A stretch of DNA of 30,634 bases from JAZTZP01 sp045637525 (GTDB lineage Bacteria; Bacillota; Clostridia; UBA1381): positions 1-30,634 of the forward strand of contig JAZTZP010000121.1 in the NCBI GenBank assembly GCA_045637525.1, given 5' to 3'. The notes under the pieces were generated by a model. It did not search any database, was not told the origin of the DNA, and saw only the letters and a list, made by a program, of their open reading frames with translations. The translations under genes were made by a program, and so were the position numbers. This document shows positions 1 to 7,743 of the stretch, in pieces; within the stretch, counting starts at the first letter, position 1; each line of letters begins with the position of its first letter.

Positions 1-190
1 TTTGCTAAGGGGTTTCCAAAGGGGAAAATCCCCTTTGGGGTTTTGCGCAGCTTTTGACGTAAAAGCTGCACGTGCTTGCGCAACTCGATAAGTAATTGCT
101 ATAATATATAGATAATCTTAAATTTACAAATCGGAAAATGGCTCGGAGGGAAATTTCATTTCCCCATAAACTATAATTTGTATTTTTGTT
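1..190 (+). repeat. Dispersed hairpin-rich repeat, copy 1 (probably truncated by window edge)
   Basis: This stretch matches 21653-21937 (same strand) and 21057-21228 (opposite strand). Shared blocks, in order, are GCTAAGGGGTTTCC near the left end, GACGTAAAAGCTGCACGTGC followed by TTGCGCAACTCGATAAGTAA, then GCTATAATATATAG, and finally GGGAAATTTCATTTCCCC with ATAAACTATAATTTGTA. Internal hairpins are visible: CCAAAGGGG/CCCCTTTGG at 17-39 and GCAGCTTTT/AAAAGCTGC at about 48-70. An open frame runs through it on the minus strand, but the frame is not the same one in the other copies, so I read the repeat as non-coding. Confidence 0.8.
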
Positions 191-213
191 AACGTAAAGA
201 CATAGAAAAATCA

Positions 214-264
214 ATATCCCTCCACCGCAAGCGGTCCCCCTCCCTTTAGGCAAGGGAGGCTTAT
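214..264. repeat. REP-like palindromic repeat
   Basis: Two adjacent hairpins: ACCGC-AA-GCGGT at 224-235 and CCTCCCTT-N5-AAGGGAGG at 239-259, framed by ATCCCTCC and TTATG. From memory, this form (a GGGAGG stem plus a second stem ending in GGAGGGAT on the reverse strand) resembles abundant intergenic repeats of gut Clostridia. Only one copy is in the window, so its repetitive nature is inferred. The remaining bases up to about 450 are AT-rich, include another ATAAACTATAATTTG motif at 319-333, and hold no gene I can support. Confidence 0.5.
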
Positions 265-453
265 GTAAACCGAGTGCTAATTGCTTTTTATAGTTATTTA
301 AAATTTAAATTCATGCAGATAAACTATAATTTGTAATTTTGTTTATAAAAATTAATTAATTCAAAATCAATTAATTTACTTATAATCTTGCTCTTAGGAT
401 ATTTTTTTATAAAAAGTCGACTAAATTTATCCTAAAATAAAATCTCTTTGACA

Positions 454-500
454 TAAAAAACAAAGGATGCAGCATTTTCAAAAGCCGCATCCCTTGTTTT
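454..500 (-). terminator. Rho-independent terminator of the feo operon
   Basis: Read on the minus strand just after the small Cys-rich gene, CAAGGGATGCGGC pairs with GCTGCATCCTTTG across an A/T-rich loop and is followed by a run of six T. The stem (about 461-497 on the plus strand) begins within a few bases of the stop codon at 501. Confidence 0.85.
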
Positions 501-659
501 TTAGTTTTCTGAATTTTTAGAACATCCGCATTTACCGCCACACTGTTTTCCGGCAGGGCAACCGATGCATTTTTGTCCTTGCTTTTTCGCTTTATAGACA
601 TACATTAGAGAAGCTCCTATAATACCCAAAATAATAATTATCAGAATTATATCTATCAT
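501..659 (-). CDS. FeoB-associated Cys-rich membrane protein (52 aa)
   Basis: A 52-residue protein, starting at the ATG at 657-659 and stopping at TAA 501-503. Residues 3-21 are a nearly pure Ile/Leu membrane segment, followed by a basic stretch (KAKKQGQK) and a Cys-rich tail with Cys at 31, 34, 40, 44 and 46 (CIGC then CGGKCGC). This is the layout of the FeoB-associated Cys-rich membrane protein family, which is found next to feoB in Firmicutes. The start lies only 3 bases after the feoB stop, so the two are almost certainly co-translated, and a terminator follows directly. The precise role is not known to me; an accessory or metal-handling part in ferrous iron import is the family inference. 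A longer overlapping frame (407-601) covers part of the region but has no such features. Confidence 0.9.
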   Translation of the reverse strand: MIDIILIIIILGIIGASLMYVYKAKKQGQKCIGCPAGKQCGGKCGCSKNSEN

Positions 660-662
660 ATC

Positions 663-2684
663 TTATACCCTTGCACTTTTCTTTGCAGAGTTAAGTGCAT
701 ACTCCTCTTTAAGTTTTTTATCGGCATTATGAATAAGCTTTATAATAACTGAAGCCATAACAGCTACGGCTACTCCTCCGCATACAGCAGCGCCGACATT
801 TAGTTTATCCGGTGCGGTTATAAGAGTACCGATTGTATAAACAATATAAGCTACTGTATAACCAACACTTAGCTGTAATCCTATTCCGCCCCAGAGCCAT
901 TTTGCACTCTTCATTTCTGCGTTCATGGCACCTATTGCCGCAAAACACGGCGGTGTATAAAGGTTAAACATCAGGTAAGCCAAAGCCGCAACCTTTGTAA
1001 TTGCAAATACTGCCGCAGCTTCTGTTCCTGCACCTTCCATAAGTGCAAATTCTTCTGTATCAATAAGATTTTCAAGACCAACGAAACAAACAGCTAAAGT
1101 ACCAACAACATTTTCTTTTGCAATAAATCCCGTAACTGCCGCCGCCGCAAGTTGCCAGCTCAGAACGCCAACAACAGGAATAAGTAAATAAGCAACCGGT
1201 CCGGCAATTGATGCAAGGATTGATGCATCCGCTGACTCCGCAACCTCAAAGCTCCATGTAAAGGATTGCATAATGTGAACTGCTGTGTTACAAAGAAGAA
1301 TAATCGTTGCAGCTTTAACTATGTATTCCCATCCACGACTGCACATTGACTTAAACGCTCTCAAAAATCCCGGAACCCTATATTCAGGCAACTCAATAAT
1401 AAAGAAAGACTTTTTTGCTTTATACGCCGTAATCTTGTTTACAAGTAAAGCAGCAAGAAAAATTAAAACAATACCTGAAAGATACATCAGGGTACTTACC
1501 CAACCGGCGTCATCAAAAAATACACCGGCAAAAAGAGCAATTACAGGAATTTTAGCACCGCACGGCATGAAAGGTGAAAGCATCGCCGTAGCTCTTCGCT
1601 CACGCTCATTACGGATTGTACGGCTTGCCATAATACCCGGAACAGCACAGCCGATTGTTATAACAAACGGAATAACCGACTTACCTGAAAGACCTACTTT
1701 TTTAAATATAGGATCAAGCACAACAGCAACACGTGACATATATCCGCAGTCCTCTAACAGTGCTATAAGAAAATACATTACCATAACAAGCGGTAAAAAT
1801 CCCACAACAGCAATAACTCCGCCAATAACACCATCAATAAGAAGCGCAGACAAAAGCGGGTTTGCATTTTCAAATAAACCACCTATCCACGCCTGAAAGA
1901 TTTCAAGCCAACTGACTAACAGTTCAGCTATCGGCTTACCAACCCAAACCTGTGAAATCTGGAACACAAGAAACATTACAACCGCAAAAATCGGAATACC
2001 TGCCCATTTATTTATTATAACAGCATCAATTTTATCACCAAAATTCTTTTCTTTAGTAATAACCTTGCGATTTTCTACTTCTTTTACTACTTTATTTACA
2101 AATTCAAATCGCTTACGGTCAGCGGCAATAACCGCTTCTTTATCTGTAAGATCAATATCGTCCTGAACATAAACTGCTTTCTGACTTTTTCCTGCCTGTT
2201 TAACCGCCGCATCAATAACAGACCTTAAACCGTCTGCTGATGTGGAAACAGTTTCTATAACTGTACAATTAAGATTTAAAGACAACGCTTTTATATCTAT
2301 ATTTGTTTCTTTTTTACGATTAATATCACTCTTGTTAAGAGCAACAATTACAGGAATACCAAGCTCTAAAATCTGAGTTGTAAAGAATAAACTCCGGCTT
2401 AAGTTTGTAGCGTCCACAATATTTATAATAACATCTGGCTTTTCATTTTTTATATAATCACTTGTAACACTTTCCTCGGATGTAAACGGCGACATGGAAT
2501 AAGCACCCGGAAGATCCACTGCTATAAGTTTATAATCTCCGCTGTAATATGCTTTTTTTATCGGATGCTCTCTTTTATCGACAGTAACGCCCGCCCAGTT
2601 TCCAACCTTTTCATTTTGTCCGGTAATCGCGTTATACATTGTGGTTTTACCGGAATTAGGATTACCTGTTAAAGCTATTCTCAT
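663..2684 (-). CDS. feoB: Ferrous iron transport protein B
   Basis: A 673-residue inner-membrane Fe(II) transporter with an N-terminal G domain. Seen: P-loop GNPNSGKTT at residues 7-15, GVTV (switch/G2), DLPG (G3), NKSD (G4), then a cytosolic helical linker and a polytopic C-terminal part from about residue 220 with the gate-like motifs CAVPGIMASRT and PCGAKIPV and a conserved FIAKENVVGTL segment. The length fits Firmicutes FeoB, which is shorter than the enterobacterial protein. I chose the ATG at 2684 because AAGGAGG lies just upstream and MRIALTGNPN is the usual beginning; an upstream in-frame ATG at 2708 would swallow the ribosome site. It lies downstream of feoA and upstream of the FeoB-associated peptide; a DtxR-like operator sits in the feoA-feoB gap. 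Confidence 0.97.
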   Translation of the reverse strand: MRIALTGNPNSGKTTMYNAITGQNEKVGNWAGVTVDKREHPIKKAYYSGDYKLIAVDLPGAYSMSPFTSEESVTSDYIKNEKPDVIINIVDATNLSRSLFFTTQILELGIPVIVALNKSDINRKKETNIDIKALSLNLNCTVIETVSTSADGLRSVIDAAVKQAGKSQKAVYVQDDIDLTDKEAVIAADRKRFEFVNKVVKEVENRKVITKEKNFGDKIDAVIINKWAGIPIFAVVMFLVFQISQVWVGKPIAELLVSWLEIFQAWIGGLFENANPLLSALLIDGVIGGVIAVVGFLPLVMVMYFLIALLEDCGYMSRVAVVLDPIFKKVGLSGKSVIPFVITIGCAVPGIMASRTIRNERERRATAMLSPFMPCGAKIPVIALFAGVFFDDAGWVSTLMYLSGIVLIFLAALLVNKITAYKAKKSFFIIELPEYRVPGFLRAFKSMCSRGWEYIVKAATIILLCNTAVHIMQSFTWSFEVAESADASILASIAGPVAYLLIPVVGVLSWQLAAAAVTGFIAKENVVGTLAVCFVGLENLIDTEEFALMEGAGTEAAAVFAITKVAALAYLMFNLYTPPCFAAIGAMNAEMKSAKWLWGGIGLQLSVGYTVAYIVYTIGTLITAPDKLNVGAAVCGGVAVAVMASVIIKLIHNADKKLKEEYALNSAKKSARV

Positions 2685-2718
2685 AATATATTCCTCCTTG
2701 TGGATCAACTTACATTTT

Positions 2719-2736
2719 AGTTAGACTACACTAACC
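2719..2736. promoter_or_regulatory. DtxR-like operator in the feoA-feoB gap
   Basis: The sequence AGTTAG-N6-CTAACC forms an 18-base imperfect dyad with the same half-sites and spacing as the site at 3053-3070. It resembles the DtxR/IdeR consensus half-site (GTTAG...CTAAC). The gap around it is A/T-rich, with no clear second promoter, so it may control an internal promoter or act as an auxiliary site. Confidence 0.55.
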
Positions 2737-2774
2737 GTATGTAAAAAAAATAATAATTTTACAGAAGCTATGAT

Positions 2775-2987
2775 TTAAATTATAATAGCTTCTGCCAACT
2801 GATTATCTATACTATATCTTGCATCCTTAATTGAAACAATACAATTGCTCTTTAAATGAGATATAACAGTAATTGACTCACCACTGTAACAGCCGAGCGA
2901 AAACAAAAATGCATCCAACTCTTCATCATCAGTTTCTATCTGTTTTATTATATATTCTGTTCCTTCAATAGCTTCGGCTAAATTCAT
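2775..2987 (-). CDS. feoA: FeoA family protein
   Basis: A 70-residue SH3-like FeoA protein, the small cytosolic partner of FeoB in ferrous iron uptake. The sequence shows the family pattern: an N-terminal acidic segment (MNLAEAIEGTEYIIKQI), a central LFSLGCYSGESITVIS core and a C-terminal segment with SIKDARYSIDNQLAEAIII. I start it at the ATG at 2987, preceded by GGGTGAT about 6 bases upstream; an in-frame ATG at 3032 would add 15 residues of hydrophobic/basic sequence not expected for FeoA and would take up the leader. It is the first gene of the feo operon, with a strong promoter overlapped by DtxR-like operators about 95 bases upstream. Confidence 0.92.
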   Translation of the reverse strand: MNLAEAIEGTEYIIKQIETDDEELDAFLFSLGCYSGESITVISHLKSNCIVSIKDARYSIDNQLAEAIII

Positions 2988-3052
2988 ATTTATCACCCAT
3001 TTAAACGCTTTTTTTAAAGAAAAAATTAACATTTACCAACACTTATATAAAC

Positions 3053-3108
3053 AGTTAGTATCTGCTAACTCGTATAGTTAGTTTAACATAACTAACTATA
3101 TTTGTCAA
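3053..3108 (-). promoter_or_regulatory. feo promoter overlapped by paired DtxR-like operators
   Basis: On the minus strand TTGACA (3103-3108), a 17-base spacer and TAAACT (3080-3085) form a sigma-A promoter reading towards feoA. A dyad at 3076-3097 (AGTTAGTT-N6-AACTAACT) covers the spacer and -10. A second dyad, AGTTAG-N6-CTAACT (3053-3070), lies just downstream of it. Within the larger dyad, two overlapping GTTAG-N6-WTAAC-type sites can be read, as in DtxR/IdeR tandem dimer binding. The rest of 2988-3305 is AT-rich and I see no gene in it. Iron-dependent repression is inferred; no DtxR-type gene is in the window. Confidence 0.8.
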
Positions 3109-3254
3109 TATCTTTTATATAATTTAAATATTTTTAATAATTAAGTTATATATTTTTATTTTCTTTTTGTAAAATTTAACTCCGAACGAAACGGCATATA
3201 TTAATATATAATCGTGTACAGGCAATTGTAAAATAAAATTACCTGATAATCATA

Positions 3255-3292
3255 TAAAAATGGAGTAGTTCCTTTATATTTAAACTACTCCA
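3255..3292 (-). terminator. Terminator of the SulP gene
   Basis: The arms TGGAGTAGTT (3261-3270) and AACTACTCCA (3283-3292) form a perfect 10-bp stem with a 12-base AT loop. On the minus strand it is followed by TTTTT (3256-3260). It lies 14 bases after the transporter stop. Confidence 0.9.
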
Positions 3293-3305
3293 CAAAAAAG
3301 CTTTA

Positions 3306-4949
3306 TTATTCATTAATCAGACTTTTTGCTCTTAAAATAGCATCGTCTATATGTGAACAGAAATTATCTTCGCCTATTTTATCATATATCTCGGATTTTT
3401 TTATTATTTGCATAGGCTGACTGTTTACATGTGATAAAATAATAGTTATATTTTTCTTTTTACATCTTTTATATAAATCAATAAGTGCGTTCATTGCGGT
3501 TGCATCTATTGCGGGAACGCTTCTCATTCTTATTATAAGACATTTTGTATATTCTTTAAATACAATATCTGTTATTCTGTCGGCAACGCCGAAAAACAGC
3601 GGACCTGTTATTTCATAAACTCTTATTCCCTTAGGTAAATCGCATAATTTCTCAGTATCATCTTCAGCCTCCGGGACATATTTCCATGATAAAACATCTG
3701 TTTCATCATACATACGCTTCATAAATAAAAGACATGAAAGAACAATTCCTACTTCAATCGCAACGACAAGGTCAAATATAACTGTGAGCAAGAATGTTAT
3801 AACAAGCACTGATATATCGCTCTTTGATGCTGTTTTTATAAGATTTACAAACGTCCTCCAATGGCTCATATTATATGCAACCATAAACAAAATAGCTGCA
3901 ATTGCCGGCATTGGAATAAGTGCAGCATACGGCATAAGTACAACAAGTATAAGAAGAAGCACCACAGCATGAACTATACCCGAAACAGGTGTTACACCGC
4001 CGTTTTTAATATTTGCGGCAGTTCTTGCAATAGCACCGGTTGCCGGTATTCCGCCAAATAATGCCGAACCAATGTTTCCGGCACCCTGAGCAATTATTTC
4101 CATATTTGAACGATGTTTTGTATTTGTCATACCATCTGCAACAACACATGAAAGAAGTGATTCTATGGCTGCAAGAATTGCTATTGTAAACGCATCGGGC
4201 AATACGCTTTTTGCAAGTCCTAAATCAAACATTTTAAACTGAAACGACGGCAATTTACTGCTTACATTATATAAATCGCCTATTGTATTAACATTCATTT
4301 TTAAAAGCTTTACCATTAATATTCCGGCAATTACCGCAATTAAAGAACCGGGGATTTTTTTACTTACTTTTGGCCATAAAATAAGTATTAAAAGGCATAC
4401 ACCGCCTACAATTAATGCCTCAATATTAACGGTAGAAAAATTTTCGAAAAACGCACCGAGTTTTTCCATTGTTTCTATGGGCTTTAAGCCGTCGGGATAT
4501 GTAAGTCCGAAAAAATCCTTTAACTGACCCGCAATAATTGTTACGGCAATACCAGCAGTAAAGCCTGTTGTTATTGTATAAGGTATAAACTTTATAAGGC
4601 TTCCAAATTTAAAAATTCCCATTATAATAAGTATAATACCTGCCATAACGGTCGCAGTCATAAGTCCTTCCATACCGTTTTTTGCAACAATCCCGGCAAC
4701 AATAGTGGCAAATGCCGCCGTCGGACCTGATATCTGTACTGTACTTCCGCCGAGAAGAGATATTATAAATCCCGCAATTATTGCAGTATAGATACCTTCT
4801 TCAGGACCAACACCCGATGCAAGTGCCAGAGCAATTGATAAGGGAAGTGCGATTATTGCAACTATTATTCCGGCAACAACATCTTTTATAAATTTTTCTT
4901 TACTATAACCTTTAAGCGATGTTAAAAGCATAGGCTTAAATTCATTCAT
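3306..4949 (-). CDS. SulP family inorganic anion transporter with STAS domain
   Basis: A 547-residue membrane transporter of the SLC26/SulP family. The first ~400 residues hold the transport domain with 10 or more hydrophobic segments; recognisable family stretches are IIVAIIALPLSIALALASG, the helix pair around LLGGSTVQISGPTAAF and the FGGIPATGAIARTAANI loop. The C-terminal ~100 residues form a STAS domain (GPLFFGVADRI, then MRSVPAIDATAMNAL). Members move sulfate, bicarbonate or other anions; the substrate cannot be read from sequence. I chose the ATG at 4949 because AGAAGGAGA lies 7-8 bases upstream and the protein then begins close to the first conserved region; a start at 5030 would place that ribosome site inside the gene. 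Monocistronic, divergent from the DJ-1 gene. Confidence 0.92.
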   Translation of the reverse strand: MNEFKPMLLTSLKGYSKEKFIKDVVAGIIVAIIALPLSIALALASGVGPEEGIYTAIIAGFIISLLGGSTVQISGPTAAFATIVAGIVAKNGMEGLMTATVMAGIILIIMGIFKFGSLIKFIPYTITTGFTAGIAVTIIAGQLKDFFGLTYPDGLKPIETMEKLGAFFENFSTVNIEALIVGGVCLLILILWPKVSKKIPGSLIAVIAGILMVKLLKMNVNTIGDLYNVSSKLPSFQFKMFDLGLAKSVLPDAFTIAILAAIESLLSCVVADGMTNTKHRSNMEIIAQGAGNIGSALFGGIPATGAIARTAANIKNGGVTPVSGIVHAVVLLLILVVLMPYAALIPMPAIAAILFMVAYNMSHWRTFVNLIKTASKSDISVLVITFLLTVIFDLVVAIEVGIVLSCLLFMKRMYDETDVLSWKYVPEAEDDTEKLCDLPKGIRVYEITGPLFFGVADRITDIVFKEYTKCLIIRMRSVPAIDATAMNALIDLYKRCKKKNITIILSHVNSQPMQIIKKSEIYDKIGEDNFCSHIDDAILRAKSLINE

Positions 4950-5108
4950 TTTTAAAAATTCTCCTTCTGTAATATTTCCTAAAATATTATAAACCCTTTT
5001 TCCGGTTTTTTCAAGTATATCTATAAACAATTTTTTTTAAATTTTACTTAAAAAAATGAAACTTTTGCATAAAAGAATGTGGATGAATTAATAAAACTTT
5101 TTTATTTT

Positions 5109-5129
5109 TGTCTATTTTATATATAGACA
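5109..5129. promoter_or_regulatory. Inverted repeat in the divergent SulP/DJ-1 intergenic region
   Basis: TGTCTAT and ATAGACA form a perfect 7-bp dyad separated by 7 A/T bases, midway between the two divergent genes. It has the size of a dimeric repressor site. A possible -10 (TATAAT, 5152-5157) for the plus-strand genes lies just downstream, but no well-spaced -35 is evident. The regulator is unknown. Confidence 0.35.
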
Positions 5130-5228
5130 TAAGTTTGAAAAAGTGATAAAATATAATGTGAATAATGTTATTTAATTTAAAAAATTTATTTTTTAATTAA
5201 TATAAATAAAGAGAGGTTTTAAATTCTT

Positions 5229-5762
5229 ATGGTATATGTATTAATAGCTGACGGATTTGAAGAAGCAGAGGCACTTTTACCTGTTGATATTTTAAGAAGA
5301 AGCGGTATAGAAGTAAAGACAGTAGGTGTAAAATCAAAAATACAGGTTGGTGCTCATTCAATCCCGATAATATGCGACATTGAAATAAATGAAATTAATG
5401 TTTCAGATATCGAGATGATTATACTTCCGGGCGGATCAGGTTATAAAAATCTTGACTCATCAGAAAAAGTTCATAATCTGATTGACTATTGTGTTGAAAA
5501 CAACATTTATATAGCGGCGATATGTGCCGCACCGTCTATACTTGGAAAAAAGAATCTTCTAAAAGATAAAAAAGCTGTATGTTATCCGGGATTTTCAGAT
5601 TTTCTTTACGGTGCTGAAATTTCAGAAGATAAAACTGCCACGGACGGAATTTTTATAACTGGAAAAGGACCGGGTGCTGCGGCAGAGTTCGGATTTGAAA
5701 TAGTAAGTATTTTAAAAGATAAAGAAACATCAGATAAAGTAAAGGAATTGATGCTTTATTAA
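5229..5762 (+). CDS. DJ-1/PfpI family protein
   Basis: A 177-residue single-domain protein of the DJ-1 superfamily (glyoxalase III / protein deglycase-like). The catalytic Cys is at residue 99 in the nucleophile elbow IAAICAAPS, and the partner Glu of DJ-1 (Glu18 there) is Glu14 in DGFEEAEALLPVDILRR. The ILPGGSGY turn at about 65-72 is typical. The length equals that of bacterial YajL/ThiJ-type proteins. Start: ATG 5229 with GAGAGG upstream. The stop overlaps or abuts the start region of the following folate gene, suggesting one operon. Exact activity (methylglyoxal removal, chaperone or stress sensing) is not decidable from sequence. Confidence 0.9.
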   Translation: MVYVLIADGFEEAEALLPVDILRRSGIEVKTVGVKSKIQVGAHSIPIICDIEINEINVSDIEMIILPGGSGYKNLDSSEKVHNLIDYCVENNIYIAAICAAPSILGKKNLLKDKKAVCYPGFSDFLYGAEISEDKTATDGIFITGKGPGAAAEFGFEIVSILKDKETSDKVKELMLY

Positions 5763-5781
5763 GGATAAAATAAGAAAACAA

Positions 5782-6303
5782 ATGAAGCTTTTAAGAAAAT
5801 CTCTTACACATGAGGAGGTTTTCTTAAAAAGTGAAAAAATACAAAACAACCTTTTTTCATATCTGGACAAGCTTAGCTTTGAAAATATATGCACATATAT
5901 AAGTGCATTTAATGAACCCGATACAAAAGAAATTATAAACTTACTCTTAAAAAAAGACAAAAAAATATGTGTTCCTGTAACCGACACAATTTCAAAAACT
6001 ATTTCTCTTTCATTAATTAATGATTTAAATTTTAAAAAAGGTGCCTATAATATTAATGAGCCTGAAAAAATAATACATAAAGGTTATGACTTTCCGGAAG
6101 TTATAATTATTCCCGGAATAGCATTTGACAGGTCAAAAAACAGGATAGGCTTTGGTATGGGATATTATGATAAATTTCTTATTAATTCAAAAGGAATTAA
6201 AATCGGTCTTTGCTACGATTTTCAATTACTCGACAATATCCCCTCAGATGAACATGATATAAAAATGGATGTTATTATAACAGAAAACAGTATAATACTT
6301 TAA
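5782..6303 (+). CDS. 5-formyltetrahydrofolate cyclo-ligase
   Basis: This enzyme (MTHFS/YgfA family) uses ATP to convert 5-formyl-THF to 5,10-methenyl-THF in the cytosol, recycling a storage form of folate. Seen: the P-loop-like GFGMGYYDKFL near residue 120 and the C-terminal DIKMDVIITE; FPEVIIIPGIAFD precedes the loop. From the ATG at 5782 the protein has 173 residues, but the family's N-terminal helix (K-x-x-x-R then a second basic segment) is only partly present. In-frame codons upstream encode KDKIRKQ, which match that helix; the only start-like codon there is ATT at 5758-5760, overlapping the stop of the DJ-1 gene (TAA 5760-5762), with AAAGGA at 5741-5746. The true start may therefore be 5758. 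Either way it is translationally coupled to the upstream gene. Confidence 0.9.
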   Translation: MKLLRKSLTHEEVFLKSEKIQNNLFSYLDKLSFENICTYISAFNEPDTKEIINLLLKKDKKICVPVTDTISKTISLSLINDLNFKKGAYNINEPEKIIHKGYDFPEVIIIPGIAFDRSKNRIGFGMGYYDKFLINSKGIKIGLCYDFQLLDNIPSDEHDIKMDVIITENSIIL

Positions 6304-6331
6304 ATTTTATTTTAATTTTTTTGTTTTTATA

Positions 6332-6360
6332 TTGAAAAAAATTAAAAAATATGGTATAAT
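6332..6360 (+). promoter_or_regulatory. dnaA promoter
   Basis: TTGAAA (6332-6337), a 17-base spacer and TATAAT (6355-6360), with an extended -10 TGG directly before it. It lies 41 bases upstream of the dnaA start. No DnaA box is visible between this promoter and the upstream gene, so the usual DnaA autoregulation through boxes in its own promoter is not evident here. Confidence 0.85.
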
Positions 6361-6401
6361 AGTATTTCACAAAAAAATTAATATTATAAAGGAGTAAAAT
6401 T

Positions 6402-7718
6402 ATGAACGCCGACACAATATGGCAAAAAGCGCTTACCGAAATACAAAAAAACGTAACACAAGTCGGATATGACGTATATATAAAAAACATAACACCTATA
6501 TCAATAGAAAATAATATATTAAATCTTGTGGTATCAATGAGTCTTAATAAAAGCATGATAGAAAAAAGATACACTAAAATAATAGAAGACGCCGCAACTC
6601 ATGCTGCCGGAACAACTCTTAAAATAGATATATCCGTAAATACAAACCCTGAAGCTTTAAAAGAAGCATTAAAAGAGGAAGAAGAACCGGATGATGATAA
6701 TTTTAAAAGACTTAATAATAAATATACATTTGATAATTTTGTAATAGGTACATCAAACGAACTTGCTCATGCAACAGCGCTTAATGTTGCACAAAACCCG
6801 GGAAAAACAAATACAATGTTTCTTTACGGAAATTCAGGACTTGGAAAAACACATCTTATGTGTGCCGTTGGAAATTACATTTTAAAGGAAAATGAACACT
6901 CAAACATTATATATGTTTCAAGCGAAAAATTCACTAATGATTTTATTCAGTCATTAAGAGAAAATAAAACCGCAGAATTCAGAAAAATATACAGAAATGC
7001 AGACGTGCTTTTAATAGACGATATACAGTTCTTAGCTCACAAAGAACAGACACAAGAAGAATTTTTCCATACATTTGAAGAGCTTTCATCAAAAAATAAG
7101 CAAATAGTAATAACAAGCGACAGAACACCTCAGGAGCTTGTTACATTGGAGCTTCGTTTACGTACAAGATTTGCGCAGGGTTATTTAGTAGATATAACAA
7201 CGCCGAGTTACGAAACAAGAATTGCAATTCTTCAGAAAAAAGCTTTGATAATGGGCCATGAAATAGACCTTGAAATTCTTTCATTTATAGCTGAAAGAAT
7301 TAAATCAAATGTAAGAGAATTAGAAGGTGCACTAATCAGACTTATAACTCACAGCGAGCTTAAAAATACACCCATAACATTGGAATTTGCGAAAAATTCT
7401 CTTAAGGATATAATACCTGATGCAGAATCAATACGTCTTACACCTGATAAAATTATAGAAAAAGTCTGCTCTTATTTCAGTATAAAAAAAGACGTAATGA
7501 TGGCAGATACAAAGAAAAAGAATATAGCAATACCGCGTCAGATAGCAATGTATCTTTGTAAGGAGCTTACAACAATTAACTTTGTTGAAATGACAAGCTA
7601 TTTTAATCGTGACAGAACAACAATAATGCATAACGTAGATAAGATAAGCTCACTGATTGAAACAGACCAGAAGATACGCTCTGATATTAATTATATAAGA
7701 CAAGACCTTAATAATTAA
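6402..7718 (+). CDS. dnaA: Chromosomal replication initiator protein DnaA
   Basis: A 438-residue DnaA. Domain I is at about 1-80, followed by a short acidic linker (EEEEPDDD) as domain II. The AAA+ domain III carries Walker A GNSGLGKT, Walker B LLIDDIQFL, the RLRTRF box with the arginine finger, and the sensor-2 segment SNVRELEGALIRL. Domain IV ends with the DNA-binding signature, here NRDRTTIMHNVDKI. In most bacteria this reads GRDHTTVxHA; here the signature His (E. coli His434) is Arg and the preceding Gly-Gly is Phe-Asn. The GG before the usual VGLGKT is also altered (GNSGLGKT). Good ribosome site (AAAGGAG) upstream of ATG 6402. dnaN follows after the origin. Confidence 0.97.
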   Translation: MNADTIWQKALTEIQKNVTQVGYDVYIKNITPISIENNILNLVVSMSLNKSMIEKRYTKIIEDAATHAAGTTLKIDISVNTNPEALKEALKEEEEPDDDNFKRLNNKYTFDNFVIGTSNELAHATALNVAQNPGKTNTMFLYGNSGLGKTHLMCAVGNYILKENEHSNIIYVSSEKFTNDFIQSLRENKTAEFRKIYRNADVLLIDDIQFLAHKEQTQEEFFHTFEELSSKNKQIVITSDRTPQELVTLELRLRTRFAQGYLVDITTPSYETRIAILQKKALIMGHEIDLEILSFIAERIKSNVRELEGALIRLITHSELKNTPITLEFAKNSLKDIIPDAESIRLTPDKIIEKVCSYFSIKKDVMMADTKKKNIAIPRQIAMYLCKELTTINFVEMTSYFNRDRTTIMHNVDKISSLIETDQKIRSDINYIRQDLNN

Positions 7719-7743
7719 AGTGTTTATAAAAGTGTCAGTTTTA

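Noticed and set aside
407..601. 64-residue minus-strand frame MSIKRKSKD...
   Set aside because: It overlaps the FeoB-associated Cys-rich gene in another frame and the terminator behind it; the 52-residue protein at 501-659 fits a known family.
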